From Pirellulales bacterium (GTDB lineage Bacteria; Planctomycetota; Planctomycetia; Pirellulales; JAICIG01): a stretch of DNA of 43,911 bases. The stretch covers positions 1 to 43,911 of the forward strand of contig JAICLL010000037.1 of the NCBI GenBank assembly GCA_025927475.1, in the 5' to 3' direction. Below the pieces are notes generated by a model. It ran no database searches. It was not told where the DNA came from and saw only the letters and a list, made by a program, of their open reading frames with translations. A program made the position numbers and the translations under genes. Positions within the stretch are counted from its first letter, which is position 1. Each line of letters starts with the position of its first letter. Below, piece by piece: positions 1-8,449 of this stretch.

Positions 1-118
1 CCGTGTGTTCCGGGGGCGGGGGGGGGGGCCCTGCCGCCCCCCCCCCCCCCGGGGGCCGCCCCCGGGGGTGCGCCGGCGCCCCCCCCCCCCGGGCGCCCCG
101 CGCCCCCCCCCCCCCACC
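1..118. other. Low-complexity C/G homopolymer at the contig end, probably artefact
   Basis: This stretch is almost entirely runs of C and G, with homopolymers of ten or more, and has no resemblance to the ordinary coding sequence that starts at about 119. The flippase reading frame on the minus strand stays open through it, but the encoded residues are only Gly, Pro, Arg and Ala. The simplest reading is sequencing or assembly noise at a contig end, so the true 3' end of the flippase gene is not represented. Confidence 0.8.
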
Positions 119-1638
119 CTACGGGCAAGCGGCACGCCGCGCGTTCTGAAAAATCTCATCATGGCTCTGGTCAATATTTGTTTCTCTTTGAGGTTCAAGA
201 CCTTGTCACCGCGCCAGGCAAACAATGCCAGCGTGAGCAGCATTGCCAATCCCGGCCATGGGCCCAAGGCGATGGCGATCGGTGCGACGGAGACAACGCA
301 TAGACCGGCGTCGAACGCCATGCCGCAGCGCCAGGCGGCTGCATACATCGCCGCGAGCAGCGCCAGGTTCGCAGCCGCTGTGGCCAGCACTGCGCCAAAG
401 ATTCCCAGGCGGGGCACGAGCGCGGTGTTCAGTCCGACGTTGACGGCCAGAGCGACGGCCAGCGCCAAACAGGCCAGCCGCGCGCGTTCAGCGCACCACA
501 AATAGTTGGTGGCGACCACCGCCAGCGATCCCCAAATGCAATAGGTCAATGTCCAAGGCAGCAACGACAGGCCGGCGGTGTATTTGCCGGCCCATACCGA
601 GTCGAACAGCAGCGGCGCCACGAACAGCGCTGCCACGGCTGCGCAGCTCAGCCCGGCGGCGAACAACTTGAGCATCAGGTTCAATCGCTCCGAGACTTCA
701 CGGCGGCGGCCCGCTTCCCAATCGTGAGCCAGGTGCGGCGTAATCAAGCCCGCCAGCATTTCGGCGATGCCCAAAAACAGCAGCGGCGCCAACCGAGCGC
801 TATGATATTGACCGATCTCCGCCAAGGCGTCCGCTTCGCTCAGTTCGCTGAAATGTAGAAACATCCAGCGGTCGGCCAGCCCAAACAGGTTGGCCAGCAC
901 GTTGGTGGTCCAAACCCAAAACGCAAAGGCGGCGATCCGCCGCGGTGGGGTGGGTGAATGATGTTCCGAGGTGTCCGAGTTCTCGTGCAGCGCCGGCCAG
1001 GCGCCGCCCAGCCAGGAGAATCCCAAGATCGTTGCCATCAGGCACGCGCCGGCGAACGCCCACACTACGCTCTCGGCGGTCGTTCCCGACGTCATCAGCA
1101 ACCAGCATCCCAGCGTGGCGAATGCCAGGCTCTGGCAGAACTGCAAAAGCGCGACGGCGCGGGTCATGCGCAGCGCGTTGAAGACGGCGGTCAGCAGCGT
1201 ATGAATCATCCACAAGCTCAGACCACCCGCCAGCAAGGCCATCAGCCGCGCCTGATCGTCTCCGCCGAAGACGAACCGCGAGAGCCAATTCCGTCCCAGC
1301 AGCGTCAGCCCTCCGGCCGCCGCGGCCAGCGCCAGCGAACAACCGCCGATGCACCGCAGGAACGTGCGCAGCCGCCCTTGCCGCCGATAGGCTTCGGCAT
1401 AGCGGCCCAGCGAGCCGGGCAGCCCGAACACCGCCAGCGGCGCGGCGAACATCACAAACCCATAGGCCAGGTCCCAGCGGCCCAGTTGATCGGCATCGAG
1501 CCAACGGCAAAACAACACGCCGCGCACAAAACCGACCATTCGCTGAACCACCGCCAGGCACAGCAACAAAACGACGCCCTGAGCCAGCGTTTGCGTGCGC
1601 AGCGCCGTTGCTGATCTGCCGCTTGCCAACGTCAGCAT
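1..1638 (-). CDS. Oligosaccharide flippase (Wzx/MOP superfamily), 3' end lost
   Basis: A membrane flippase that would move lipid-linked sugar units across the inner membrane during exopolysaccharide synthesis. Reading the minus strand from ATG 1638 gives about 506 credible residues before the homopolymer artefact. They form repeated hydrophobic helices, with the MOP-like segment QRMVGFVRGVLFCRWL near residue 35 and FGLADRWMFLHF in the middle. The frame has no stop before the window edge, so the gene is partial. The ATG overlaps the stop of the upstream deacetylase by seven bases (ATGCTGA), implying translational coupling. It is the last visible gene of a four-gene leftward operon with two acyltransferases and a deacetylase. 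Family assignment rests on topology, length and context, so the transported substrate is unknown. Confidence 0.8.
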   Translation of the reverse strand, partial: MLTLASGRSATALRTQTLAQGVVLLLCLAVVQRMVGFVRGVLFCRWLDADQLGRWDLAYGFVMFAAPLAVFGLPGSLGRYAEAYRRQGRLRTFLRCIGGCSLALAAAAGGLTLLGRNWLSRFVFGGDDQARLMALLAGGLSLWMIHTLLTAVFNALRMTRAVALLQFCQSLAFATLGCWLLMTSGTTAESVVWAFAGACLMATILGFSWLGGAWPALHENSDTSEHHSPTPPRRIAAFAFWVWTTNVLANLFGLADRWMFLHFSELSEADALAEIGQYHSARLAPLLFLGIAEMLAGLITPHLAHDWEAGRRREVSERLNLMLKLFAAGLSCAAVAALFVAPLLFDSVWAGKYTAGLSLLPWTLTYCIWGSLAVVATNYLWCAERARLACLALAVALAVNVGLNTALVPRLGIFGAVLATAAANLALLAAMYAAAWRCGMAFDAGLCVVSVAPIAIALGPWPGLAMLLTLALFAWRGDKVLNLKEKQILTRAMMRFFRTRGVPLARRVGGGGRGAPGGGGRRRTPGGGPRGGGGRQGPPPRPRNTR

Positions 1639-2609
1639 GCGTGGACCTCCGCCGGCGCCGCGTCAGCCGCAGGATCCGATTCCGCTTCGCGAAGGTCGCC
1701 GGTCGCTCCGCGAAAGCACGTGCTTTCGCGGAGCGAAAGCCGACATTCGTAGCGCGGCACTCGCAGTTTGCGCGGATCGACGGTCAGCCAGTTTTTCAGG
1801 CGGATCAGATCGGGATCGGCGTGGATGCGCTGCAAGTGGAAATCGTCATCGCCGGGAAAATGGAAACCGCCGTACGCCGAGCAGACCGCCTCATAACCGG
1901 CCTCGCGGGCCATGGCAAAGGCCCGCCGGTTCAGGTTCGCATATTGCCCGTAGGGAAAGGCAAAATAGCGCACGGGCGCACCGACGGCTTCTTGCAGCTC
2001 GCGGCCCGCGGTGACGATTTCATCGTACAACTGTGCGTCGTCGTCGAGGGCGCCCAGATTGGCATGGGTGCGAGTATGTGCGCCAATTTCCACGCCCGCC
2101 GACGCGAGCGTTCGCAGTTGCTCGATCGTGTTCACAGCGATCGTTTGGCCGCGGGCGACATCGTGTTCAAACGGCACGCCCTCGCTCACATGACGCAGCG
2201 AGACAAAGTAGGTGCAAGGAACCTGTTGCGAGATCAGCAGCGGCAGCGCCATTCGGCAGTTGTCGGCGTAGCCGTCGTCGAACGTAATGCTGATGGCCGG
2301 TCGATGGTTGCCGTCGCGGATGCGCCGCTGTGCTTCGGCCAGCGAGACCAGATCGAAATGCCGCTTCATCCATCGCACCTGCCGCGCGAAGACATCACAG
2401 CCGCAGGTCCAGTCGTTCGCTTGCTCGTCGGCAATGCGGTGATAAAACAGCACCATGACCGGCGCGCGGCCCGCCGCGGCGCGGCGGCGATTTTGCCGCC
2501 GGCGGTAGGGATAGCTCGTGTAGTAGTAAAGGCCCAGTAAGCCTTGTTTCAGCAGGTTCATGGTGTTGAAGTAGTAAGCCATGCCCCCGGTCAGGCCGGG
2601 CCGGGTCAT
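1632..2609 (-). CDS. Polysaccharide deacetylase (NodB domain, CE4)
   Basis: A NodB-type metal-dependent deacetylase, likely removing N- or O-acetyl groups from a cell-surface polysaccharide. The catalytic Asp pair is in ITFDDGYADN (Asp111-Asp112), and the metal-binding His pair is in HTRTH (178-182). FPYG near 216 is also typical of the family. The 325 residues fit the polysaccharide-export-associated group. The start overlaps the upstream acyltransferase stop as ATGA. ATG at residue 10 (2582) is an alternative start, because the first nine residues are encoded by a dispersed repeat. The last ~35 residues are unusual: RLSLREST and what follows are encoded by a palindromic repeat at 1703-1740, which has replaced or extended the natural C-terminus. 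Confidence 0.88.
   Translation of the reverse strand: MTRPGLTGGMAYYFNTMNLLKQGLLGLYYYTSYPYRRRQNRRRAAAGRAPVMVLFYHRIADEQANDWTCGCDVFARQVRWMKRHFDLVSLAEAQRRIRDGNHRPAISITFDDGYADNCRMALPLLISQQVPCTYFVSLRHVSEGVPFEHDVARGQTIAVNTIEQLRTLASAGVEIGAHTRTHANLGALDDDAQLYDEIVTAGRELQEAVGAPVRYFAFPYGQYANLNRRAFAMAREAGYEAVCSAYGGFHFPGDDDFHLQRIHADPDLIRLKNWLTVDPRKLRVPRYECRLSLRESTCFRGATGDLREAESDPAADAAPAEVHAC
1703..1740. repeat. Palindromic element inside the deacetylase gene
   Basis: Positions 1703-1736 form a perfect 34-bp palindrome centred on CACGTG. Overlapping it, 1722-1740 makes an 8-bp stem with a 3-nt loop (GCTTTCGC-GGA-GCGAAAGC). The same 8/3/8 hairpin unit recurs at 26931-26955 and 42748-42766. It is read in frame as RLSLREST at the deacetylase C-terminus. 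Confidence 0.85.
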
Positions 2610-3769
2610 CGGCAGGCCTCCGCCCCAGCCACCGCCGTTTCATTCGATACCTGTTTACCGTGCAGCCGGTGTTTGATTCGCGAGCCTGTCAACCACAGCC
2701 GATGGCGCCATTGCGCCAGCGGGCGGCGATTGACGATGCGCACGTCGGCCAAGGGAACCGCTCGGGCGCCCCATGCCGACTTATAAGCTTCGTCGCCGCG
2801 CAAAAAATCGAACCAGCGAAAGCCCTCGTCGATCGCTCGGCGCAACGAAGCAATCTGCAAAAGCCAGCCGGGGCTGTCGCCGGCCAGCGACGGTTCCATG
2901 CCCGTCTGGTAGTAGTAAACCGTGTCGCCGCCCAGCAGCTTGAACTCGACCGCGGCGGGCCGGCCGTCAATCTGCAGCCAATTGAGTTGCAATTGGTCCA
3001 GTTCCAAAAAACGCACGGCGGCTTCGTGCAGGAATTCGCGAAACCGCGGCGTGCTGAAGCACCCGGCGCCGCCGAGGCTCTGACGGCGCTGTTCGTGCAA
3101 ACGCTGCAAGATGCTCAGACCCTCGTCAATGTCAGCAGGCGAACGGGCGGTGCGCACGACGGCCTTGCCGCTGGCCAGCATCCGCCGCTCGGCGGCGCGC
3201 ACGCGGCTGCGGCGCTTGCCGGACAGGCGCGACAAAAATTCGTCCCAGCTTCCGGGCAATTCCAGCCGCCAGGTCGAATGTTGCCACCGCTGATGAACGA
3301 TGTGTCGGCGCAGACCCATTTGAGCCGCGAGGGCATCGATCATCGCATCGCTGCGATCGATGCCTGCCAGCTCAATGAGGTCCCAGCGATCGCGTGCTTC
3401 GTCAACCAGCCACTCGGCCAGCCGCTGCGCGACGGCGGCAGCCATGCCCGGCTGGCAAAGCACCGTAAGATACTCGGAGCAGACTTTGCCCGAACCCAGG
3501 CAGCGGATCACTCGCCCCGAGCAGCGGCTGCGCGACACATACCACGGCGCCAGGCCGACGAGCGTGCCGCCCGTGTCTCGCAGTGCCGCGACCAACAGTT
3601 CGTCGCCAGGCCGGCGATAATTCCGCCACCAAGTGGCCAGCCATTCGTGGCGGCGGAAACTCACGTCGCCGGTCAAGGCATTCCACGGGTCGGCGAGCGC
3701 CGAAAGCTGGCTCTCGCGCACGAGTTCGACGGCTTCGGGCGAAGCGGCCAGCGCGGTGCGCATCAGCAT
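2606..3769 (-). CDS. CelD/BcsL-type GNAT acyltransferase, copy 2
   Basis: A GNAT-fold protein of the CelD/FemAB-like group (Pfam Acetyltransf_6 type), likely transferring an acyl group to a sugar or aminoacyl substrate during exopolysaccharide synthesis. It has 387 residues. The conserved core runs from about residue 140 to 330, with GSWDEFLSRLSGKRRSRVRA near 170, YYYQTGMEP, and FRWFDFLRGDEAYKSAWG near the C-terminus. It is a clear paralog of the gene immediately upstream (3763-4962), sharing the EWLA-WWRNY, LAPWY, GSGKVCSEYL and RGDEAYK blocks, so the pair arose by tandem duplication and then diverged. It overlaps both neighbours by a few bases. Acceptor and donor cannot be told from sequence. 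Confidence 0.85.
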   Translation of the reverse strand: MLMRTALAASPEAVELVRESQLSALADPWNALTGDVSFRRHEWLATWWRNYRRPGDELLVAALRDTGGTLVGLAPWYVSRSRCSGRVIRCLGSGKVCSEYLTVLCQPGMAAAVAQRLAEWLVDEARDRWDLIELAGIDRSDAMIDALAAQMGLRRHIVHQRWQHSTWRLELPGSWDEFLSRLSGKRRSRVRAAERRMLASGKAVVRTARSPADIDEGLSILQRLHEQRRQSLGGAGCFSTPRFREFLHEAAVRFLELDQLQLNWLQIDGRPAAVEFKLLGGDTVYYYQTGMEPSLAGDSPGWLLQIASLRRAIDEGFRWFDFLRGDEAYKSAWGARAVPLADVRIVNRRPLAQWRHRLWLTGSRIKHRLHGKQVSNETAVAGAEACR

Positions 3770-4962
3770 GTCGTTCTGCCCTCCGCGGAAGCATGACTGA
3801 GCTCGATCCGCCGGCTATTTGGTTTGGCCATCAGCGATTCGGCCCGTCTACGTTTTTCGCGCAGCCAAGAGCGCATCTGCCGGCCGGCGAGCCACACTTT
3901 TTGTCGCAGCCGAGCGGGGCCGTGGGGCGGCACGATACACACATCGAGGCTCGGGCGCGGCTCGGCCCGCCAATGAGCTTTGTATGCTTCGTCGCCCCGC
4001 AGTAGATCGAACGCTCGGTAACCTTCGTCGATCGCCCGCCGCAGCGTGGCGATCATGGCCAGCCGGCCCGGCTGCTCGGCAAGCATCTCCGGGTCGATGC
4101 CCGATTGGTAAGCGTAAATCACGTCGCTGCCGCAAAGCTGATATTCGGCGGCGACCGGTCGGCCATCGAGTTCGATCCATGTCAGCCGCAGGCGGCGATG
4201 CCTGAGCATTTGCCCGGCCACTTCGCGGTGAAAGGCGGCGAAGCGCGGATCGGCAAAGCGGCCCGCGTGGCCCAGTTCGGCACGGCGGCGCTGATGCAGC
4301 CCGCTGACAATGTTCAAACCGTGATCGAGATCGCCGGGCGTGGCGATCGTGTGAATTGTCGCTCGCCCGCTCTCGAAGATCCGCCGTTCGAGCCGCCGCA
4401 GTTGTTTGCGGTGCGATTTGGAAACCAGCGCCAAGTATTCATCCCACGAGTTCGGCAGACGGATGCGCCAGCAATTCACGGCGGTCTGCGAATCGACCGT
4501 TGCCTCGCGCCGCCGCAGCTCGTCGATCAATCGGCCGGTGACGCCATCGGCCGCATCGACGCCCATTAGCTCCAGCAGGTCCCACGGCTGGTCGGCATGT
4601 TGGTGGGGCGAGCAAAGCCAATCGGCCAGTGTCGTGGCGACAGCCTCTTCGCAGCCGGGCAGACAAAGGATCGAAAGATAGTCGCTGCAAACATCGCCCG
4701 AGCCGAGAAATCGCACGACGTCGCCCCGCACAGGGTGGGGCTGAATGTACCAGGGCGCCAACCCGATCAGCCGCTGGCCGGCGTCGCGCATCGCCAATGC
4801 AAAGAGCCGCCGGCCAGAGGACTCGCCGGCGGCAAGCCCGTAGTGCCGCCACCAGGCGCCCAGCCATTCCCACGAGCGAAACGGCACGCCGCGGGCCAGC
4901 GCCTCCCATTCGGGCGCCAGCGCCGCCAGTTCGTCCCATCGGCTAATACACCTGGCCTGCAT
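3763..4962 (-). CDS. CelD/BcsL-type GNAT acyltransferase, copy 1
   Basis: The first gene of the leftward polysaccharide operon and a tandem paralog of 2606-3769. Conserved blocks are EWLGAWWRHYG, LAPWYIQ, GSGDVCSDYLS, SWDEYLALVSKSHRKQLRR, YAYQSGIDPE and FDLLRGDEAYKAHW. I chose ATG 4962 because it gives an N-terminus comparable in length to the paralog. The frame is open upstream to a GTG at 5043, which would add 27 residues. The stop overlaps the next start by seven bases. It is predicted to be a cytoplasmic acyltransferase decorating a polysaccharide precursor. The family is clear from the internal blocks, but the substrate is unknown. Confidence 0.83.
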   Translation of the reverse strand: MQARCISRWDELAALAPEWEALARGVPFRSWEWLGAWWRHYGLAAGESSGRRLFALAMRDAGQRLIGLAPWYIQPHPVRGDVVRFLGSGDVCSDYLSILCLPGCEEAVATTLADWLCSPHQHADQPWDLLELMGVDAADGVTGRLIDELRRREATVDSQTAVNCWRIRLPNSWDEYLALVSKSHRKQLRRLERRIFESGRATIHTIATPGDLDHGLNIVSGLHQRRRAELGHAGRFADPRFAAFHREVAGQMLRHRRLRLTWIELDGRPVAAEYQLCGSDVIYAYQSGIDPEMLAEQPGRLAMIATLRRAIDEGYRAFDLLRGDEAYKAHWRAEPRPSLDVCIVPPHGPARLRQKVWLAGRQMRSWLREKRRRAESLMAKPNSRRIELSHASAEGRTTC

Positions 4963-5346
4963 TCTCAAGTTTAGGCCGAAAAAAGGCTTTTCGCCGTATT
5001 CAGCAAACAAGAGTTGATGGTTGTGGGTGCTGCTAAGAGCCACTTACGATGCCACGGCATCCGCCGCGGCGCCATTGATTTTGACCCGATTCGTGATCTT
5101 GCCATGGCACATCCCGGGGTTGCCGAAACGCAACATCCGTTGCCGGCTTTCAACAGCCGATCGTAGCCGCCCGCCGGGCCCGGGCGTGGAGGCGAAGAGC
5201 CCGCCGCCTTCCGCAAGGCCAAAGGCGGCCAACGGTTAAAGCGGTCCGCTCCCGACCATGCGGCGGCTGGCCGCCGGCGCCCGGCACTGGCTTTGCAACC
5301 TCTCGCTCGGCACCAACCCGCCGCCTCAACCGAGCGAGAAGACCTC
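4963..5346. promoter_or_regulatory. Divergent intergenic region between the two polysaccharide operons
   Basis: About 380 bases separate the leftward acyltransferase operon from the rightward chain-length gene. No credible protein is encoded beyond the possible GTG-started extension of the acyltransferase up to 5043. The arrangement means promoters for both operons should lie here, but I could not identify convincing -35/-10 pairs. Confidence 0.4.
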
Positions 5347-6897
5347 ATGCACGACACTCTGCGAAGCCAGGCCCCCATCCGCAAGTTCGCCCAGTTGTTG
5401 TTCGCCTATCGCGGCCGCTGCCTGACGCCCGCCTTGGCTGTCGCCGGCCTGGCCCTGGCCTATGCGGCCCTGCGTCCCGATACCTGGGAAGCCGCCCAAA
5501 GCATGGTCGTCCGCAACGAGGCCGCCGGCAACTTGACCGAGCCGGGCAAGTTCCGCCACGCCGAAGAAATGAAAACCACGCAAGAAACCATTCTTGAGCT
5601 GGCCGGCAGCCGCGAGGTGCTGCGGCAGGCGCTTGTCGAAGTCGGCCCGCCCGCCGGCGCCGCCGTCTCGGCCCAGTGGCCCACGGCGACCGATATCGCC
5701 GACCTGGCTGAGTTGGTCAAGCTGGCCCCGCCCAAAGGCGCCGAGTTTGGCAAGACCGAGGTGCTTTATCTGACGGTGCGCGATCACGATCCGGCCCGCT
5801 GCCTGGCGCTGGTCGGGGCCATCAGCCGGCAGTTGCAAGCTCGCTTTCAACAGTTGCGCGACGCCAAGGCCCAGGGCATGATCGACGAACTGGCCAAGGC
5901 GGTTTCGCTGGCCGAGGCCGATCTGCAACAGGCCACCGCGCGATTGACCGAGCTGGAATCGTCGGTCGGCAGCGATCTGGCCGAACTGCGGATGCTGTTG
6001 GAATCGTTCTCCGGCGAGAGCGATTTGCGTCGCAAGTCGGCGACGTTGGAAACCGAATTGCGTGAGGCTCAGTTGGCCGAGACCAGCAACCGCGGACTGC
6101 TGACCTTGCTCGAATCGGCCCGCGTCGACCAGGGGCGGTTGCTGGCTACGCCTAGCCGGTTGCTCGAGTCGCAGCCTTCGCTCAAGCGGCTGAAGGAGGG
6201 CCTGGTCGATGCCCAGCTTCACACGGCCGAGCTATCGGGCGGTATGAGCGAGCGTCACCCCTTGGTGATGGCCTCGATGGAGGCCGAGCGTGAAATCGGC
6301 AACCAACTGCACAAGGAACTCGACATCGCTTGCCGAGGCGTGCAGGCCGATCTGGAACTGTCGGCCGCCCGTGCCACTCGGCTGTCGGAGCAGCTCGCCG
6401 ACACGCGGGCTAGGCTGTCGCGGCTGGCCGGTTTGCGGGCTGAATATGCCAACCTGATTGCCTCGGTCAAGAACCGCAGCGCTTTGGTTGAGGCCGCTCA
6501 GCGTGAATTGGCCGAAGCCCGTGGCAGCCAGGCCGGCGCCCACAGCGCGAGCCTGATTTATTCGATCGACGCACCGCAGCTTGGTGCTCGCCCGGTGGGG
6601 CCGGGGCGGGCGGTCGTCGCGGCGCTCGGCCTGTTGGCGGGTGTGGTGGTCGGTGCAGGCGTGCTCTTCTTGTCGGTTGAGTTGCCGGTTGCCGCCGGTG
6701 CGGCAATCTCGCCTTCGCATCAGCAAACACCGCAGTTCGCCACCGCGCCGCCGCACCGGCAGCCGGCTCAGCCGCTGCCTGCCGCCGCGGCGGGCAAGTT
6801 CCAACCGGAACGCCGGCGTTTTGCCCGACCTCTGTCGGTGCGGAAAGCGCTGGCGAAGGCGGCCCTCAATGGGTTTTCGCCTTACGCCGGTATGTAA
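5347..6897 (+). CDS. Wzz/GumC-like polysaccharide chain-length/export protein
   Basis: An inner-membrane polysaccharide co-polymerase of the Wzz/GumC type, expected to control polymer length or export. From ATG 5347 it has 516 residues. There is a short cytoplasmic N-terminus, a membrane helix at about 25-41 (LTPALAVAGLALAYAAL), and a long Ala/Leu/Glu-rich periplasmic coiled coil at about 110-400. A second helix lies at about 420-445 (VVAALGLLAGVVVGAGVLF), followed by a Pro/His/Gln-rich cytoplasmic tail. No Walker-type tyrosine-kinase domain is present, unlike fused Wzc proteins. An upstream TTG at 5293 would add 18 unconvincing residues. The gene heads the rightward operon, followed after 125-155 bp by the sugar transferase. 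Confidence 0.85.
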   Translation: MHDTLRSQAPIRKFAQLLFAYRGRCLTPALAVAGLALAYAALRPDTWEAAQSMVVRNEAAGNLTEPGKFRHAEEMKTTQETILELAGSREVLRQALVEVGPPAGAAVSAQWPTATDIADLAELVKLAPPKGAEFGKTEVLYLTVRDHDPARCLALVGAISRQLQARFQQLRDAKAQGMIDELAKAVSLAEADLQQATARLTELESSVGSDLAELRMLLESFSGESDLRRKSATLETELREAQLAETSNRGLLTLLESARVDQGRLLATPSRLLESQPSLKRLKEGLVDAQLHTAELSGGMSERHPLVMASMEAEREIGNQLHKELDIACRGVQADLELSAARATRLSEQLADTRARLSRLAGLRAEYANLIASVKNRSALVEAAQRELAEARGSQAGAHSASLIYSIDAPQLGARPVGPGRAVVAALGLLAGVVVGAGVLFLSVELPVAAGAAISPSHQQTPQFATAPPHRQPAQPLPAAAAGKFQPERRRFARPLSVRKALAKAALNGFSPYAGM

Positions 6898-6930
6898 CGA
6901 GGCGATGGCGTCTGTAGGGAACGCCTCAGC

Positions 6931-6960
6931 GATGCCCCGGTCGCTGCGAGCCGGGGCATC
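6931..6960. repeat. Strong hairpin between chain-length gene and sugar transferase
   Basis: GATGCCCCGG and CCGGGGCATC form a perfect 10-bp stem around a 10-nt loop, 34 bp after the chain-length stop codon. No T-run follows, so an intrinsic terminator is unlikely; it could act as an mRNA-stabilising or attenuating structure. It abuts a copy of a dispersed repeat (CTGCCCCAGCCACCG at 6970-6984). Confidence 0.7.
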
Positions 6961-7052
6961 GGCAAGCCTCTGCCCCAGCCACCGAAACGCTGCAAATTCT
7001 TCGTTGTAAACACCGATTTATTTTGACCACGACCACCAACACAACCACCAGC

Positions 7053-7778
7053 ATGACCACCACCCCGCCGAACACGCCCGCAATTCAGCGCCGCTTGAGC
7101 GAAACGCCGCGCCGCGACGACCGCCGCCGTGTGGCGCCGTGCGGACATCTGCGTCCCATCGCCGCCGAAGGAAACCTCTCGCTCGGCTATCGTGCGCTGA
7201 AGCGCCTGGCCGACGTGGTGGGCGCCGCCCTCTTGCTGGCCGCCTTTTCGCCCGTCATGCTCGTCACGCTGCTGGTGCTTTTGGTCACGACCAAGGGCAA
7301 GCCGATCTTCGTGCAACAGCGCGTCGGACATTGTGGCCGGCGGTTCCGCATGTTCAAGTTCCGCACCATGATCATCGACGCCGACAAGTTGCGCCATTCG
7401 ATTGCCAACGAACAAGCGGGACCTGTCTTCAAAAACCGCCGCGATCCGCGGATCACGCCGATCGGGCGATTCCTGCGATCGACCAGCATCGACGAGCTGC
7501 CGCAATTGTTCAACGTGCTGCGGGGCGACATGTCGCTGGTCGGCCCGCGCCCGCCGGTGCTCTCGGAAGTCGTCCGCTATCAGCCGTGGCAACTTCGGCG
7601 GCTGGCGATCAAGCCGGGGCTGACGTGTCTGTGGCAGGTGAGCGGGCGTTGCGAAATTGGCTTTGACGACTGGGTGCGGATGGATCTGTGGTATTTGCGC
7701 AATCAGCGTCTTGCGACCGACCTGGTGCTGCTTTTCAAAACGCCCGTCAGCGTCCTCAGCCGCCGCGGGGCGTATTAA
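7053..7778 (+). CDS. Initiating sugar-phosphate transferase (Bac_transf family)
   Basis: A polyprenyl-phosphate hexose-1-phosphate transferase that loads the first sugar onto undecaprenyl phosphate. Counting from ATG 7053 it has 241 residues: a low-complexity Thr/Pro/Arg N-terminus, one membrane segment near 60-85 (GAALLLAAFSPVMLVTLLVL), then the catalytic domain. Hallmarks are KFRTM, RITPIGRFLRSTSIDELPQL, GDMSLVGPRPP and the C-terminal KPGLTCLWQVSGR. It is the short monotopic form without the extra helices of WbaP/WcaJ. TTG at 7023 would add ten Thr-rich residues. No obvious ribosome-binding site decides the start. It fits as the initiating enzyme for the glycosyltransferases downstream. Confidence 0.92.
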   Translation: MTTTPPNTPAIQRRLSETPRRDDRRRVAPCGHLRPIAAEGNLSLGYRALKRLADVVGAALLLAAFSPVMLVTLLVLLVTTKGKPIFVQQRVGHCGRRFRMFKFRTMIIDADKLRHSIANEQAGPVFKNRRDPRITPIGRFLRSTSIDELPQLFNVLRGDMSLVGPRPPVLSEVVRYQPWQLRRLAIKPGLTCLWQVSGRCEIGFDDWVRMDLWYLRNQRLATDLVLLFKTPVSVLSRRGAY

Positions 7779-7803
7779 GCCGCGCGTCCGCCACCTGGGG
7801 GGG

Positions 7804-7855
7804 CATCGGCAGCGCGCTGCCGATGGCGCGGCGGCGGATTCCCCGCGGATCCGCC
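7804..7855. repeat. Two stacked palindromes between convergent genes
   Basis: Positions 7804-7825 are a perfect 22-bp palindrome (CATCGGCAGCG and its complement). Positions 7833-7855 add a 7-bp hairpin (GGCGGAT/ATCCGCC). They fill most of the 89-bp gap between the convergent sugar transferase and nucleotidyltransferase genes, and may serve as a bidirectional transcription barrier, though no T-run is present. Confidence 0.6.
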
Positions 7856-7867
7856 CTACTCATCAAA

Positions 7868-8449
7868 TTAGGGCAGCGGCTCGCCCGGGAAGGCCTCAGC
7901 CCAACTTTCCGACAGCACTTCGGAAACCGCGAACGGTTCCGCCCAACGCTTCATGTATCCCCAATCGAGACCCTCATGCTGTAGCCGCATGAGCGCCACG
8001 CAATCCGCCCGATCGATCATCCGCCCGGCCAGCAGCTTGTGCAAAATCAAATGTTCACACGTGAGGATGAACAGCTCCAATCCCGCCAATTGTTCGGGCA
8101 CGCGGCGGTCGAGGGCCTGACGCTGGTAAACGCAATCGGCCAGCAAAAGATCGACGTTCAGGTCCATCAGCGCGCCGGGCGGTTCATAGATGCACTGAAT
8201 GAGGCGCAGCTTTCCCACAGGCGTCACTTCAGGGTGTCGCCGCGGCCGAATGTCAGCCGCGCGGAGAACCGCCAGCAGTTGGTCTACATTGCCGCCGGGC
8301 ACTTCCACCAACAGATCGACGTCGCGGGTGGCGCGCACGTGTTTCCACGACGCCAGGGCCAGTCCGTCCATGAGCGCAAGCCGGGCGCCCGAGGCATCGA
8401 GCGCCTGCCATACTTGGCGGAGAGTCGTTAAGAGAACGTCAGCTACCAT
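7868..8449 (-). CDS. Nucleotidyltransferase-like protein (AbiEii-type)
   Basis: A 193-residue protein resembling the nucleotidyltransferase AbiEii/AbiGii or DUF6036 type. The visible signature is LMDGLALASW (about 26-35) followed by RATRDVDLLVE (about 40-50), matching the G-[GS]-x9-13-D-[IV]-D-[IL] pattern of the Pol-beta fold, with DLNVDLLLAD as a candidate third acidic site. The first glycine-rich turn is imperfect. The start overlaps the stop of the small upstream gene by 11 bp, so the two are co-translated. Such pairs are sometimes toxin-antitoxin or abortive-infection modules, but nothing here proves that. Confidence 0.65.
   Translation of the reverse strand: MVADVLLTTLRQVWQALDASGARLALMDGLALASWKHVRATRDVDLLVEVPGGNVDQLLAVLRAADIRPRRHPEVTPVGKLRLIQCIYEPPGALMDLNVDLLLADCVYQRQALDRRVPEQLAGLELFILTCEHLILHKLLAGRMIDRADCVALMRLQHEGLDWGYMKRWAEPFAVSEVLSESWAEAFPGEPLP

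Noticed and set aside
800-1561. 253-residue minus-strand ORF
   Set aside because: It is a shadow frame of the flippase: Arg/Gly-rich with no membrane helices, while the true frame shows continuous hydrophobic segments.
2660-3796. Long plus-strand ORF opposite the acyltransferase
   Set aside because: Antisense open frame caused by high GC; the minus-strand frame carries the conserved family motifs.
2606-4962. Assembly duplication as the cause of the two adjacent acyltransferases
   Set aside because: The copies differ throughout in protein sequence, so they are genuine old paralogs.
5293-5346. TTG-started extension of the chain-length protein
   Set aside because: The added residues lack family similarity, and a clear ATG at 5347 starts the usual N-terminus.
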